Origin: a virus
Strand: one strand, 5' to 3'
IMG/VR virus record: IMGVR_UViG_3300031801_000619
Location: 1-23,665 of that record
Length of the DNA: 23,665 bases
The position numbers were made by a program, and so were the translations under genes. Under the pieces are notes generated by a model, which was not told the origin of the DNA, ran no database searches, and saw only the letters and a list, made by a program, of their open reading frames with translations. Position 1 is the first letter of the stretch, and each line of letters begins with the position of its first letter. Shown here piece by piece: positions 13,068-20,329 of the stretch.

Positions 13068-15035
13068 ATGCTACCTACCGAATACCAACAATTTATTCAT
13101 TTATCAAGATATGCAAGATGGGATTATGACAAAGGGCGAAGAGAAACATGGCACGAAACAGTTGAACGATATTTTGATTTTTTCACAGAACATTTAGAAG
13201 AAACATGTGGATTTCGTTTAGATAATGGTGAAAGAGTAGAGTTAGAAAATTCGGTTAAAAAACTGAATGTTATGCCATCTATGAGGTGTTTAATGACTGC
13301 CGGACCCGCTCTGAAGAAAGAAAATGTTGCTGGTTATAATTGTGCTTATGTGAAAGTAGATCAAATTAGATCGTTTGATGAAATTCTTTATATACTGATG
13401 AACGGAACAGGAGTCGGTTTTTCAGTAGAGGAAGATTATGTGAAACAACTACCATCGGTTCCTGAACAGTTGTATGAAACTGAAACTACTATCGTAGTTG
13501 CGGATTCTAAATTGGGGTGGGCAAGAGCTTTTAAAGAATTGATATCTTTACTATATGGTGGACATATACCAAAGTGGGATGTATCTAAGATAAGAGAAGC
13601 TGGAGCTCCACTAAAAACTTTTGGAGGACGGGCATCAGGACCTGCTCCTTTGGTAGACTTATTTAATTTTACTGTAGCTACATTTTCTTCTGCAGTAGGT
13701 AGAAAACTCAAACCAATAGAGGCACATGACATCGTATGTAAAACAGCGGAAATTGTTGTCGTGGGTGGTGTCAGGCGTAGTGCTCTTATCAGTCTATCTG
13801 ACCTTAATGATCGTGAAATGCGATTTGCCAAATCAGGACAATGGTGGGAAAAAGATGTACAACGTGCATTAGCGAACAACTCAGTTAATTATAAAGAAAA
13901 GCCTGATGCAGGAACTTTCATGCGAGAGTGGTTATCTCTCTATGATTCCAAATCAGGAGAACGTGGTATTTACAATGGGTTAGCAAGCAAACACCACGTA
14001 AATGACCTAAATACTAGAGAAAAGGACAAACATGGCACATACATTCAAAGAAGAGTGGCGCGAGACGATTTCGGCACAAATCCTTGCAGCGAAATCATTT
14101 TACGATCCAGAGAATTCTGCAACTTGTCCGAAGTTGTTGTCAGGCACAACGACACTTTGCAGTCTCTCAGAAGTAAAGTCAGGATTGCAACTATCCTTGG
14201 CACTATGCAATCCACTCTCACCAATTTCAAGTACCTCTCAAAAGAGTGGCAACGAAATTGTGAAGAGGAACGACTTCTTGGAGTTAGTCTCACAGGAATC
14301 ATGGACAGTCCTTTAACAAATGGGACAAAAGACAATACAAAAAAAGTATTAAATGAATTAAGAGAAGTAGCAGTAAACACTAATATTGAATATGCAGATA
14401 AATTAGGGATTAACCGTAGTGTATCCATTACGTGTGTGAAACCCTCTGGTACTGTTTCGCAACTTGTTGATTCTTCTTCTGGTATTCATGCCCGCCATAA
14501 TCCTTATTATATCAGAACTGTGAGAGCAGATAATAAAGATCCATTATGTAAGATGATGAAGGCCAAAGGGTTTCCAAATGAACCTGATGTTACAAAGCCT
14601 GACCATACAAGTGTCTTTTCATTTCCAGCAAAGAGTCCTAAAGGAGCAATTTGTAGGAAAGATATGACCGCATGGAAACAACTGTCTTTATGGCACACCT
14701 ATGCAAAAGAATGGTGTGAACATAAACCTAGTGTAACTGTATCTGTCAAGGAAGATGAATGGGTAAACACTTCCGCTTGGGTATATGATAATTTTGATGA
14801 CATTAGTGGTATTAGTTTTTTACCATTTAGTGATTACACATATAAACAAGCACCATATCAAGATTGTACTGAAAAAGAGTATAATGAACTGTTGAATAAA
14901 ATGCCAAAGAAAGTCGATTGGTCATCTTTGGCAAATTATGAAACACAAGATTATACTAGTGCCAGTCAAGAATTTGCGTGTACTTCAGAGAAAGGGTGTG
15001 AAATCGTTGATATTTCTCCGCAAGTGACACTCTAA
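13068..15035 (+). CDS. nrdJ-like: class II (adenosylcobalamin-dependent) ribonucleotide reductase
   Basis: The 655-residue protein has the NPCSEI active-site block (C340, E342) followed by REFCNLSEV with the partner cysteine, a first redox Cys in YNCAYVKVD (about residue 91), GGVRRSA, the VKPSGTVSQL block and a C-terminal shuttle pair in ACTSEKGCE. No glycyl-radical motif or small-subunit gene is present. This fits the monomeric class II enzyme, which uses adenosylcobalamin to form the thiyl radical and works with or without oxygen. It would depend on cobalamin obtained by the host. A weak purine-rich ribosome-binding site precedes it. Confidence 0.93.
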   Translation: MLPTEYQQFIHLSRYARWDYDKGRRETWHETVERYFDFFTEHLEETCGFRLDNGERVELENSVKKLNVMPSMRCLMTAGPALKKENVAGYNCAYVKVDQIRSFDEILYILMNGTGVGFSVEEDYVKQLPSVPEQLYETETTIVVADSKLGWARAFKELISLLYGGHIPKWDVSKIREAGAPLKTFGGRASGPAPLVDLFNFTVATFSSAVGRKLKPIEAHDIVCKTAEIVVVGGVRRSALISLSDLNDREMRFAKSGQWWEKDVQRALANNSVNYKEKPDAGTFMREWLSLYDSKSGERGIYNGLASKHHVNDLNTREKDKHGTYIQRRVARDDFGTNPCSEIILRSREFCNLSEVVVRHNDTLQSLRSKVRIATILGTMQSTLTNFKYLSKEWQRNCEEERLLGVSLTGIMDSPLTNGTKDNTKKVLNELREVAVNTNIEYADKLGINRSVSITCVKPSGTVSQLVDSSSGIHARHNPYYIRTVRADNKDPLCKMMKAKGFPNEPDVTKPDHTSVFSFPAKSPKGAICRKDMTAWKQLSLWHTYAKEWCEHKPSVTVSVKEDEWVNTSAWVYDNFDDISGISFLPFSDYTYKQAPYQDCTEKEYNELLNKMPKKVDWSSLANYETQDYTSASQEFACTSEKGCEIVDISPQVTL

Positions 15036-15036
15036 G

Positions 15037-15044
15037 AATAAATA
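15037..15044 (+). promoter_or_regulatory. T4-like late promoter box AATAAATA
   Basis: GAATAAATA is placed two bases after the RNR stop codon in a 43-base gap and equals the box at 9514-9522. It would drive the membrane protein, exported protein and HtrA-like protease genes downstream. GGAG at 15068-15071 serves the next GTG start. Confidence 0.55.
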
Positions 15045-15078
15045 TATCAATAATCAAATATTCTAGCGGAGAAATACT

Positions 15079-15279
15079 GTGTTAAGTTTTAGAGATAAAG
15101 TAAGAGGATGGATAGATGATGCACGATATGAAACAAAGAAGTTCTTTAAACGCAAAATAAAAAAAGAAGAAAAAGATGAAAGTCTTTACGAAACTAGATG
15201 GGTGTGGTATCATTCCGCTCTTGTCATAGAATTGTTTATAATAATCATATTATTATGGTATATTGCATATGAAGGCTGA
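15079..15279 (+). CDS. small C-terminally anchored membrane protein
   Basis: The start is GTG at 15079, seven bases after a GGAG Shine-Dalgarno; no ATG is available nearby. The 66-residue product has a basic, helical N-terminal half (RYETKKFFKRKIKKEEKDE) and a single membrane segment at about 46-62 (SALVIELFIIIILLWYIAY), leaving almost no periplasmic tail. Its role is unknown. It overlaps the exported protein gene downstream and stands behind a late promoter, so a late envelope function is likely. Confidence 0.75.
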   Translation: MLSFRDKVRGWIDDARYETKKFFKRKIKKEEKDESLYETRWVWYHSALVIELFIIIILLWYIAYEG

Positions 15280-15868
15280 GACAAAGCATTTTTTTAAGAA
15301 AGTATCTATAGCAGGTCTTATTTTTGGACTTATAGTGTTAGGTATGGTATTTTTTATTAATGGAGCAAAGGCGCAGGATAAACCACTTATTAAAGTTCCT
15401 AATGATGAGTGGGACAGTCAAGTTGTTTTTGATACTGTACAAGTGTGTTATCAAGGAACTTTGAACTGGGTAGCAATGGGTAATCCCAATCTTTTGAATA
15501 CGCCGCCACCTTATCATATTGCAAGAGTTATGACTATTCATTGTTTTTGTGTATTAGACAAACTCAGGACAGCATATAAGCTCGCGGAATGGAGGGAAAT
15601 GCTCAGCAAAGATAATCCATTAGCTCCTACAATCGCACCTAAACAGTTTATGCAAAAGGCAGTGGAATGTATTAGAGATCATAAAACTTTAGCCGGATTA
15701 GTTGTATTAGATCCAAAAATGTTAAATGAATTTTTAAATGATAATGAAACTAAAAATGACACGAAAATAGAGGTAAAACCACCTGATAACAATTCTGGGA
15801 AGTCAGACTCTACACCAGAGCAACCAAATGAATTGCCTACGGAAGATGCACCTCTGTTAAATTTTTAA
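15269..15868 (+). CDS. exported hypothetical protein with four cysteines
   Basis: I prefer ATG 15269, since the TTG at 15263 adds only two residues. The 199-residue protein has a basic start (KAETKHFFKK), a hydrophobic core and a signal-peptidase-type site after GAKAQ, so it is periplasmic or N-anchored. The mature region has VCYQGTLNWVAMGNP, TIHCFCVLDKLR and VECIRDH, giving four cysteines that could form disulfides. The C-terminal 50 residues are a Pro/Asn/Glu-rich low-complexity tail. I do not recognise the family. Its position before a periplasmic protease gene and after a late promoter suggests a joint envelope role. Confidence 0.78.
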   Translation: MKAETKHFFKKVSIAGLIFGLIVLGMVFFINGAKAQDKPLIKVPNDEWDSQVVFDTVQVCYQGTLNWVAMGNPNLLNTPPPYHIARVMTIHCFCVLDKLRTAYKLAEWREMLSKDNPLAPTIAPKQFMQKAVECIRDHKTLAGLVVLDPKMLNEFLNDNETKNDTKIEVKPPDNNSGKSDSTPEQPNELPTEDAPLLNF

Positions 15869-15881
15869 ATCAGGGAAATAA

Positions 15882-16970
15882 ATGGAAAAGTTAAGACGAG
15901 TACTTTTGTTATGCTTTTCTATATTAATATTCTCTGGTGTTTCGGTACAAGCCATCACCAGAGAAGTCATAGAAGAGGTAAGAAAGTCGGTAGTATTACT
16001 ATCGTTAAATAAATTAGAAAGCCCACCCGTTGGCGCCCGTAATGCGTTGTGTTCTGGAACAGTCATCAACGAACAAGGTCATATATTGACTAATTTTCAT
16101 TGTGTGTATGAACAGAAAACAATGAATCTGTATTACTGGGATGAAGATGATTGGCATGAATATACAGTAGAAATAATTGGTAAAGATCCATTAGCAGATT
16201 TAGCCGTGCTTAAAGTAGTTGGACTAACAAGAAAAGTTCCATACTTAAAGTTTGCTGATAATGAGGACATACATTTAGGAGTAGAAGTCTTTGCTTTCGG
16301 TCATCCGATGGGAATGGCGTGGAGTCTATCAAAGGGTATCATCTCCAGTACTGAAAGATATGCAAGACATCCTTACATTAAGTCGATTCAAATAGATGCT
16401 GCAATTAATAAAGGAAATTCCGGCGGACCTGTACTTAATGAAAAGGGTGAAATTGTAGGAATTGCTTCATTACTTGTATCTAGAACAAATCAAAATGCAG
16501 GAGTTGGAATAGCAATTAGAGCCGATATTGCAAAAAAATCACTTGTTGAGATGTTAGCGACAGGGAAAGTAGATCGCCCAGCATTAGGGGTTATGATTAT
16601 TCCTCTGTATGGGAAGGCTAACCAAAGAGAAAAAATATTCAAGGATAATCCTAGTATAAATACATCAATCCCTAATACTTTCGGTTTGATGATAAGTGAC
16701 AAAAATAAACCAATCAATCCAATACCTAAAGGATTGAGAGCATGGGATACCATAATAGGTATTAATGATATTGCTATCAACAATGATGTTGAATTTGCTG
16801 ATCAGCTAGGAAAATATAAAATCGGTGATACAGTTAGTATCAATATTCTTAGAGATAAACGATTTATACAGATCGACAATATTACTCTAAAAGTATTTCC
16901 TGTTCCAACGAAATTATTCTATGGAGAACAGCCGCAAAAAATACAGATTCCGAACAAAAAGAAAAATTAG
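15882..16970 (+). CDS. degP-like: HtrA/DegP-like periplasmic serine protease with one PDZ domain
   Basis: The 362-residue protein has a signal peptide (residues 1-24, ending SVQA), a trypsin-like domain with intact triad H73 (TNFHCV), D106 (ADLAVL) and S180 (GNSGGPV), and one C-terminal PDZ domain (about 235-340, containing WDTIIGINDIAINN). HtrA proteases act in periplasmic quality control and can also work as chaperones. Bacterial DegP usually has two PDZ domains, so one makes this DegS/HtrA-like in layout. In a phage it might process envelope or tail proteins, or relieve envelope stress before lysis. AGGG precedes the start. Confidence 0.93.
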   Translation: MEKLRRVLLLCFSILIFSGVSVQAITREVIEEVRKSVVLLSLNKLESPPVGARNALCSGTVINEQGHILTNFHCVYEQKTMNLYYWDEDDWHEYTVEIIGKDPLADLAVLKVVGLTRKVPYLKFADNEDIHLGVEVFAFGHPMGMAWSLSKGIISSTERYARHPYIKSIQIDAAINKGNSGGPVLNEKGEIVGIASLLVSRTNQNAGVGIAIRADIAKKSLVEMLATGKVDRPALGVMIIPLYGKANQREKIFKDNPSINTSIPNTFGLMISDKNKPINPIPKGLRAWDTIIGINDIAINNDVEFADQLGKYKIGDTVSINILRDKRFIQIDNITLKVFPVPTKLFYGEQPQKIQIPNKKKN

Positions 16971-16987
16971 AGGCAGGAGATGGAAAT

Positions 16988-17179
16988 ATGCCAGTAAATA
17001 TAGTCTGGGAAGATGGAGATGCTACAATATCTATATTATGTGATGGATGTGATAAGGAATATGAAATTTTATCAAAAGATACTGCAGGGTTAGAAATGTG
17101 TCCCTTTTGTGGACATTACCTTGAAGTGGAAAGTGAAACAGGAGAAGTAGATGAAACAGAAGAAGATAGCTGGGATTGA
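16988..17179 (+). CDS. small zinc-ribbon protein
   Basis: The 63-residue protein has two CxxC knuckles, CDGCDKEYE and CPFCGHYLE, spaced to bind one zinc ion, followed by an acidic tail (EVDETEEDSWD). Zinc ribbons of this size in phages often bind nucleic acid or RNA polymerase, but nothing here tells which. A good AGGAG ribosome-binding site precedes the start. The 3' end overlaps the RuvC-like gene by 29 bases. Confidence 0.82.
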   Translation: MPVNIVWEDGDATISILCDGCDKEYEILSKDTAGLEMCPFCGHYLEVESETGEVDETEEDSWD

Positions 17180-17741
17180 TTATTCATTAACTTCACCCGC
17201 AATATGTGTGTATAAGGAAGAAGATGATCATGGATATTTTGATTTTGATAGGTGTATGTTATATTATCTATCTAATAACGAAAAACAACAACAACTTTCC
17301 GCCAGGTGTGGGATAAGTAATCTTATTGCTGAACGTTATCCTGAATGGAATTGCGAAGAAGAAAGACATGAAAAACTCGCTTCTTGGGCATATCGTATCG
17401 TTCAAGGTTGCGATGAAGTGTACCTTGAGGGGTATGCTTTTGCAACTGCTGCACAAGCTGGTGTTCGTTCAATAGCAGAAAATACAGGACTACTAAAGCA
17501 CAAAATGTGGAAGAATAAAGTACCATTTAAGAGTTTTCCCCCTACTGTTATTAAGAAATTCGCAACAGGTAAGGGTAATGCAAACAAAGAAGTGATGTAT
17601 GATGCTTTTGTTGGTGAACTTCTTACCCCTACAGACCTCAAAGAACGATTAACTCCCAAAGCAACAAAAGTAAAAAATCCAATTAGTGATCTAGTGGACG
17701 CTTATTTCATCGCAAAATGTGGTGTAGAGGGTGTACTATGA
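17151..17741 (+). CDS. RuvC-like RNase H-fold nuclease (Holliday-junction resolvase-like)
   Basis: The 196-residue protein has the acidic residues of the RuvC family: D10 in IAGIDYSLTSPA, E93 in VYLEGYAFA, and the C-terminal pair D180 and D183 in SDLVDAYFIAKC. The connecting block SFPPTVIKKFATGKGNANKE matches the substrate-facing region of RuvC-type resolvases. It probably cuts branched DNA during recombination or before packaging, in place of T4 gp49 endonuclease VII. Its start lies within the zinc-ribbon gene and its stop overlaps the next gene as ATGA. Confidence 0.85.
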   Translation: MKQKKIAGIDYSLTSPAICVYKEEDDHGYFDFDRCMLYYLSNNEKQQQLSARCGISNLIAERYPEWNCEEERHEKLASWAYRIVQGCDEVYLEGYAFATAAQAGVRSIAENTGLLKHKMWKNKVPFKSFPPTVIKKFATGKGNANKEVMYDAFVGELLTPTDLKERLTPKATKVKNPISDLVDAYFIAKCGVEGVL

Positions 17742-17983
17742 CTGATAAAGAACGAAAGAGGATTGCTAATCGAAAATACTATGAAAAAAACAAAGATCGT
17801 CTTGCTGAGAAATGGAAGAACGATGAAAATCGAAAAGATTACTTAAAAGAATATTACAAAGAGAATAAAGAAGCTATTCTACATCGGGCAAAAGAGTGGA
17901 ATAAACGTAACAAAGAAGCAAGAAAACTAATTATGGAACGTAAAAAAAGGAGTAAGTTGAAGCCTTTTTGGGAGGTAAAATGA
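17738..17983 (+). CDS. highly charged helical small protein with YYxKNK repeats
   Basis: ATG 17738 overlaps the preceding stop as ATGA, so I prefer it to a start inside the nuclease gene. The 81-residue product is mostly Lys, Glu, Asn and Arg, with an aromatic-basic repeat: YYEKNKDRLAEK, DYLKEYYKENKEAI, EWNKRNKEARK. This pattern is common in small phage proteins and in the arms of some DNA-binding or HNH-associated proteins, but there is no nuclease motif. It could bind nucleic acid. GGAGGTAAA at its end serves the next gene. Confidence 0.72.
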   Translation: MTDKERKRIANRKYYEKNKDRLAEKWKNDENRKDYLKEYYKENKEAILHRAKEWNKRNKEARKLIMERKKRSKLKPFWEVK

Positions 17984-18633
17984 AATGGAAAACAACAGAA
18001 TATTTTCCTACACTTTTTTATGAATTTAATTGGTCAGAAGATGAAATGCGTCCACTCTTAGAAGAGATGGAAGAAAAAAAGAAAGCAATAAAATACAAAT
18101 ATTTAAATGAGTATGCAAAAGATCCTGAAGATAGAGTAGATGACTATTGGACAGATCATGCCGGTTCAGTAACATTAGATGAATATGATAAACTAGTAGA
18201 AGAAGTTTCCACATTATTTCTTCCTTACTTAAATGTTCACCTCATTGCATATTGGACAGCAATTTATGGGGCGAAGGGTTATCATGAAACTCATCAACAT
18301 AACCCACATCCTTATGAATCAATCGGTCCTAATATGTCCTCAATTTTCTACTTATCCGATATTGGAGTGACACAATTTTACGCTCCTGACCAACTATCGG
18401 GCGATCCAGATATTTTTATTCAATCTGAAGTTGGTAAATTGGTTATATTTCCCGCCCATATCTTACATAGAGCACCACCTCACATGCACCGCAATGAAGA
18501 AAGAATAGTAATCTCAGCTAATTGGAGAATATCAGAAGCTTATCATGGGGGGTTTTGGCAAGCGAGGGATGAAATTGTCCCAATGTCAGCTTCACAAAGA
18601 GAATTTCACAAGAAGGAAAAACCCTTTTCTTAA
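17980..18633 (+). CDS. 2OG-Fe(II) oxygenase-like protein, copy 1
   Basis: ATG 17980 follows GGAGGTAAA and overlaps the preceding stop. The 217-residue protein fits the small 2-oxoglutarate/Fe(II) oxygenase group frequent in marine T4-like phages. It has an iron-binding region YHETHQH (H102, H105, H107), IFYLSDIG, then FPAHILHRAPPH (H163) and RIVISANWR (R175, R183), where the late histidine and arginine would hold iron and 2-oxoglutarate. The substrate is unknown; hydroxylation of a protein, nucleotide or small molecule is possible. The first 50 bases of the gene are almost the same as those of the next gene, which shows a recent tandem duplication. Confidence 0.82.
   Translation: MKWKTTEYFPTLFYEFNWSEDEMRPLLEEMEEKKKAIKYKYLNEYAKDPEDRVDDYWTDHAGSVTLDEYDKLVEEVSTLFLPYLNVHLIAYWTAIYGAKGYHETHQHNPHPYESIGPNMSSIFYLSDIGVTQFYAPDQLSGDPDIFIQSEVGKLVIFPAHILHRAPPHMHRNEERIVISANWRISEAYHGGFWQARDEIVPMSASQREFHKKEKPFS
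17997..18047 (+). repeat. direct repeat, copy 1, in the duplicated oxygenase genes
   Basis: These 51 bases match 18657-18707 with three mismatches, exactly 660 bases apart, in the same position of the two oxygenase frames. The first 28 bases are identical. This is a remnant of tandem gene duplication. Confidence 0.9.
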
Positions 18634-18639
18634 TAAATT

Positions 18640-19200
18640 ATGGATATTGATACATTAGAATATTTTCCTACACTTTTTTATGAAGTAAATTGGACAGAAG
18701 ATGAAATTCTTCCGCTTTTGAAGGAGGTGCAAGAGAAAAAAGAGAAAATAAAAATAAAAGGTAACTCTGAAACAGATGACTATTGGACAGATTATTCCGT
18801 CCAAGAAAAATTACTTGAATATGAAAAACTAATAGAGAAAGTTACATTTTCCCCCAAATTGCAATATAGTCACATTGTATATTGGACAGCAATTTATGGT
18901 GAAAAAGGATATCATGCAAGTCATAATCACAATGGAAGTCTTTTTGAACAAATAGATCCCAATATGTCTTCAATCCTCTACTTGTCCGATATTGGAGGAA
19001 CACAGTTTCGGAATCCCTACCAGTCAGATCAAAACCATCAGCTACTTTATATGCCATCTAAGGTAGGTAAAATGATTATATTTCCCTCTCACATTTTACA
19101 TACGGCACCACCTCATGGTATAAAGAATGAAGAAAGAATCATAATATCTTCCAACTGGCGAGTACAAGAAATCTTTCCTGGAAGCTTCTATAATGAATAA
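18640..19200 (+). CDS. 2OG-Fe(II) oxygenase-like protein, copy 2
   Basis: This 186-residue paralogue of the preceding gene keeps EYFPTLFYE, YWTAIYGEKGYHASHNH (H92, H95, H97), LYLSDIGGTQF, FPSHILHTAPPH (H154) and RIIISSNWR (R174). It lacks an insertion at about residues 40-55 and the C-terminal extension of copy 1. Both copies keep the metal and co-substrate residues, so both may be active with different substrates. The variant SDIGGTQF here against SDIGVTQF in copy 1 falls in the core. No clear Shine-Dalgarno is seen; it starts six bases after the stop of copy 1. Confidence 0.82.
   Translation: MDIDTLEYFPTLFYEVNWTEDEILPLLKEVQEKKEKIKIKGNSETDDYWTDYSVQEKLLEYEKLIEKVTFSPKLQYSHIVYWTAIYGEKGYHASHNHNGSLFEQIDPNMSSILYLSDIGGTQFRNPYQSDQNHQLLYMPSKVGKMIIFPSHILHTAPPHGIKNEERIIISSNWRVQEIFPGSFYNE
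18657..18707 (+). repeat. direct repeat, copy 2, in the duplicated oxygenase genes
   Basis: This is the partner of 17997-18047, with 48 of 51 bases identical and the same reading frame. Confidence 0.9.
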
Positions 19201-19205
19201 ATAGT

Positions 19206-19430
19206 ATGAATATTGATAAACATCAAGAACTTATTGATTTGACAGATTACCTTGCTGTGTCAAATGAATACCTCATCCGCAAATTTAAGGACGGCGGTAG
19301 CTACTTAATCATTGATACCTATGGTGATTTCTTAATATTAGAAAGAGATGATGTGGAAACCGTTACAAATATAATTTGGAATGACCTCTACGGGCCTATA
19401 TCTGAAGAAATTCCACATATATTGAATTAA
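19206..19430 (+). CDS. hypothetical protein, 74 residues
   Basis: The product is acidic with mixed alpha/beta character (YLAVSNEYLIRKFKDGGSYL, then IIDTYGDFLILERDD). There are no cysteines, membrane segments or motif I recognise. It starts five bases after the second oxygenase gene without a clear Shine-Dalgarno sequence, so it may be translated by coupling. The GAATAAATA at 19195-19203 is too close to its ATG to act as its promoter. Confidence 0.65.
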   Translation: MNIDKHQELIDLTDYLAVSNEYLIRKFKDGGSYLIIDTYGDFLILERDDVETVTNIIWNDLYGPISEEIPHILN

Positions 19431-19434
19431 ACAC

Positions 19435-19463
19435 TTGACTTTATGCCCATGTCGTGGTATAAT
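19435..19463 (+). promoter_or_regulatory. sigma70-like promoter, second copy of the shared phage motif
   Basis: TTGACT (19435-19440), a 17-base spacer and TATAAT (19458-19463) with extended TGG. ACTTGACTT and TCGTGGTATAATATA are shared with the promoter at 11161. Transcription should start near 19470, giving a leader of about 23 bases that holds AAAGGAG before the GTG at 19493. It likely marks an early operon of small host-takeover genes. Confidence 0.85.
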
Positions 19464-19492
19464 ATAAGTAGAGAATAAAAAAAGGAGAAAAC

Positions 19493-19711
19493 GTGGATAT
19501 TGAAACTCTTGATATACCTACATCTCATACATTTACATCAGAAAAGATATATCATTTTGTTTGTGGAGAATGTAAAAATTGGTGGAGTCATGCAACAGAT
19601 ATGGTTTATCGGCGTGGTCAAAATATGTCTTGTCCTCATTGTGGGGAGAAGAGAGGAATTGTTAAAAATAATGTGGATGAAAATCCCCGATGGGAAAGAG
19701 ATGTAACGTAG
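19493..19711 (+). CDS. small zinc-ribbon protein, promoter-proximal
   Basis: The start is GTG at 19493, seven bases after an AAAGGAG Shine-Dalgarno and behind a strong promoter; an overlapping frame at 19500 is a shadow. The 72-residue protein has two zinc knuckles, FVCGECKNWWSHATD and SCPHCGEKRG, around a short loop with an aromatic WW pair. Similar small zinc ribbons occur in marine phages without known function. Its promoter-proximal place suggests early expression, perhaps in transcription or host takeover. Confidence 0.8.
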   Translation: MDIETLDIPTSHTFTSEKIYHFVCGECKNWWSHATDMVYRRGQNMSCPHCGEKRGIVKNNVDENPRWERDVT

Positions 19712-19855
19712 ATGGCACTAAGAACAAGCTTATTCAAATATAGAAAAGATACAGTAGCAAAAAGAACTAGTATAGGGAAATCGAAAAATTCAAAACCAAA
19801 AGGAAAACACAAAAACCGAAGACACGGTTGGAAAAAGTATCGAGGACAAGGATGA
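19712..19855 (+). CDS. 47-residue very basic protein
   Basis: ATG 19712 follows the zinc-ribbon stop codon directly. The product is rich in Lys, Arg and Ser (RTSLFKYRKDTVAKRTSIGK, then GKHKNRRHGWKKYRGQG) and has no hydrophobic core. It looks like a small nucleic-acid-binding or ribosome-associated peptide. The KxYRGQG ending looks familiar from small proteins of T4-like phages, but I cannot name it. Confidence 0.65.
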   Translation: MALRTSLFKYRKDTVAKRTSIGKSKNSKPKGKHKNRRHGWKKYRGQG

Positions 19856-20018
19856 ATGGTCGTTTGTAGATCTCAGAGACTATGAATCAGAAACTCTTCT
19901 CACGTTACGATACGACAATCACGGACAAGCGACACACGCACATGATCCCAATCAAAAGAAAAGAAAAGCAAAGGGGGGATGGACTACATGGTTTGTAAAA
20001 ATCAGAAAGAAAAAATAA
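19776..20018 (+). other. coding-looking ORF without any canonical start codon
   Basis: Between the stop at 19773-19775 and the TAA at 20016-20018 the frame codes for a protein-like sequence (DEWSFVDLRDYESETLLTLR, then YDNHGQATHAHDPN and GGWTTWFVKIRKKK), but it contains no ATG, GTG or TTG. Possible starts are ATT 19788 or ATC 19839. It could also be reached by a frameshift from the basic 47-residue gene, whose stop at 19853 lies inside it. The ORF overlaps the following lipoprotein gene by about 30 bases. A lost start or sequencing error is the simple alternative. Confidence 0.45.
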
Positions 20019-20329
20019 TTTTGAATTTGATTAGCCTTAATCTAATCCAAATGATATTGACAGTTGTTATTATTGTCTTAATTACTTCTTGTGCGCCCCC
20101 TAACTCTCCATTATGGATATACAGTTTAGAGACACTACCAAAAGTTGAGGGTTTCATACAATCAGGAGTGTTTACTATAAACGGAAAACTATATGTACAA
20201 AATTGTGATTCGGGTGGAAATCAAATATGGATGAGATACAATGAAGAAACTCATACATGGAGACAAAGTAGATATAACACATTTGGATGTCTTAGAGGTG
20301 AAGATGCAACAGGACCAGAATCCGGATGA
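19988..20329 (+). CDS. small lipoprotein
   Basis: I prefer ATG 19988, nine or so bases after a GGGGGG purine run, to the ATG at 19979 that touches it. The 113-residue protein has a lipoprotein signal with a long hydrophobic core and lipobox LITSC (C35 from this start). The mature part is short, with VFTINGKLYVQNCDSGGNQI and a WRQSRYNTFGC segment giving two cysteines that may form a disulfide. I do not recognise the family. Envelope-anchored phage lipoproteins can block superinfection or help lysis; nothing here decides between these. It overlaps clpS by 26 bases. Confidence 0.72.
   Translation: MVCKNQKEKIILNLISLNLIQMILTVVIIVLITSCAPPNSPLWIYSLETLPKVEGFIQSGVFTINGKLYVQNCDSGGNQIWMRYNEETHTWRQSRYNTFGCLRGEDATGPESG

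Noticed and set aside
14032-14428. Alternative frames on both strands inside the ribonucleotide reductase gene
   Set aside because: They lie wholly within a well-conserved enzyme frame, have no ribosome-binding site and encode no recognisable domain; they are shadows of a locally GC-richer segment.
19195-19203. Late promoter box GAATAAATA at the end of the second oxygenase gene
   Set aside because: It lies over the stop codon and only a few bases from the next ATG, so transcription would begin inside that gene. It is probably chance.
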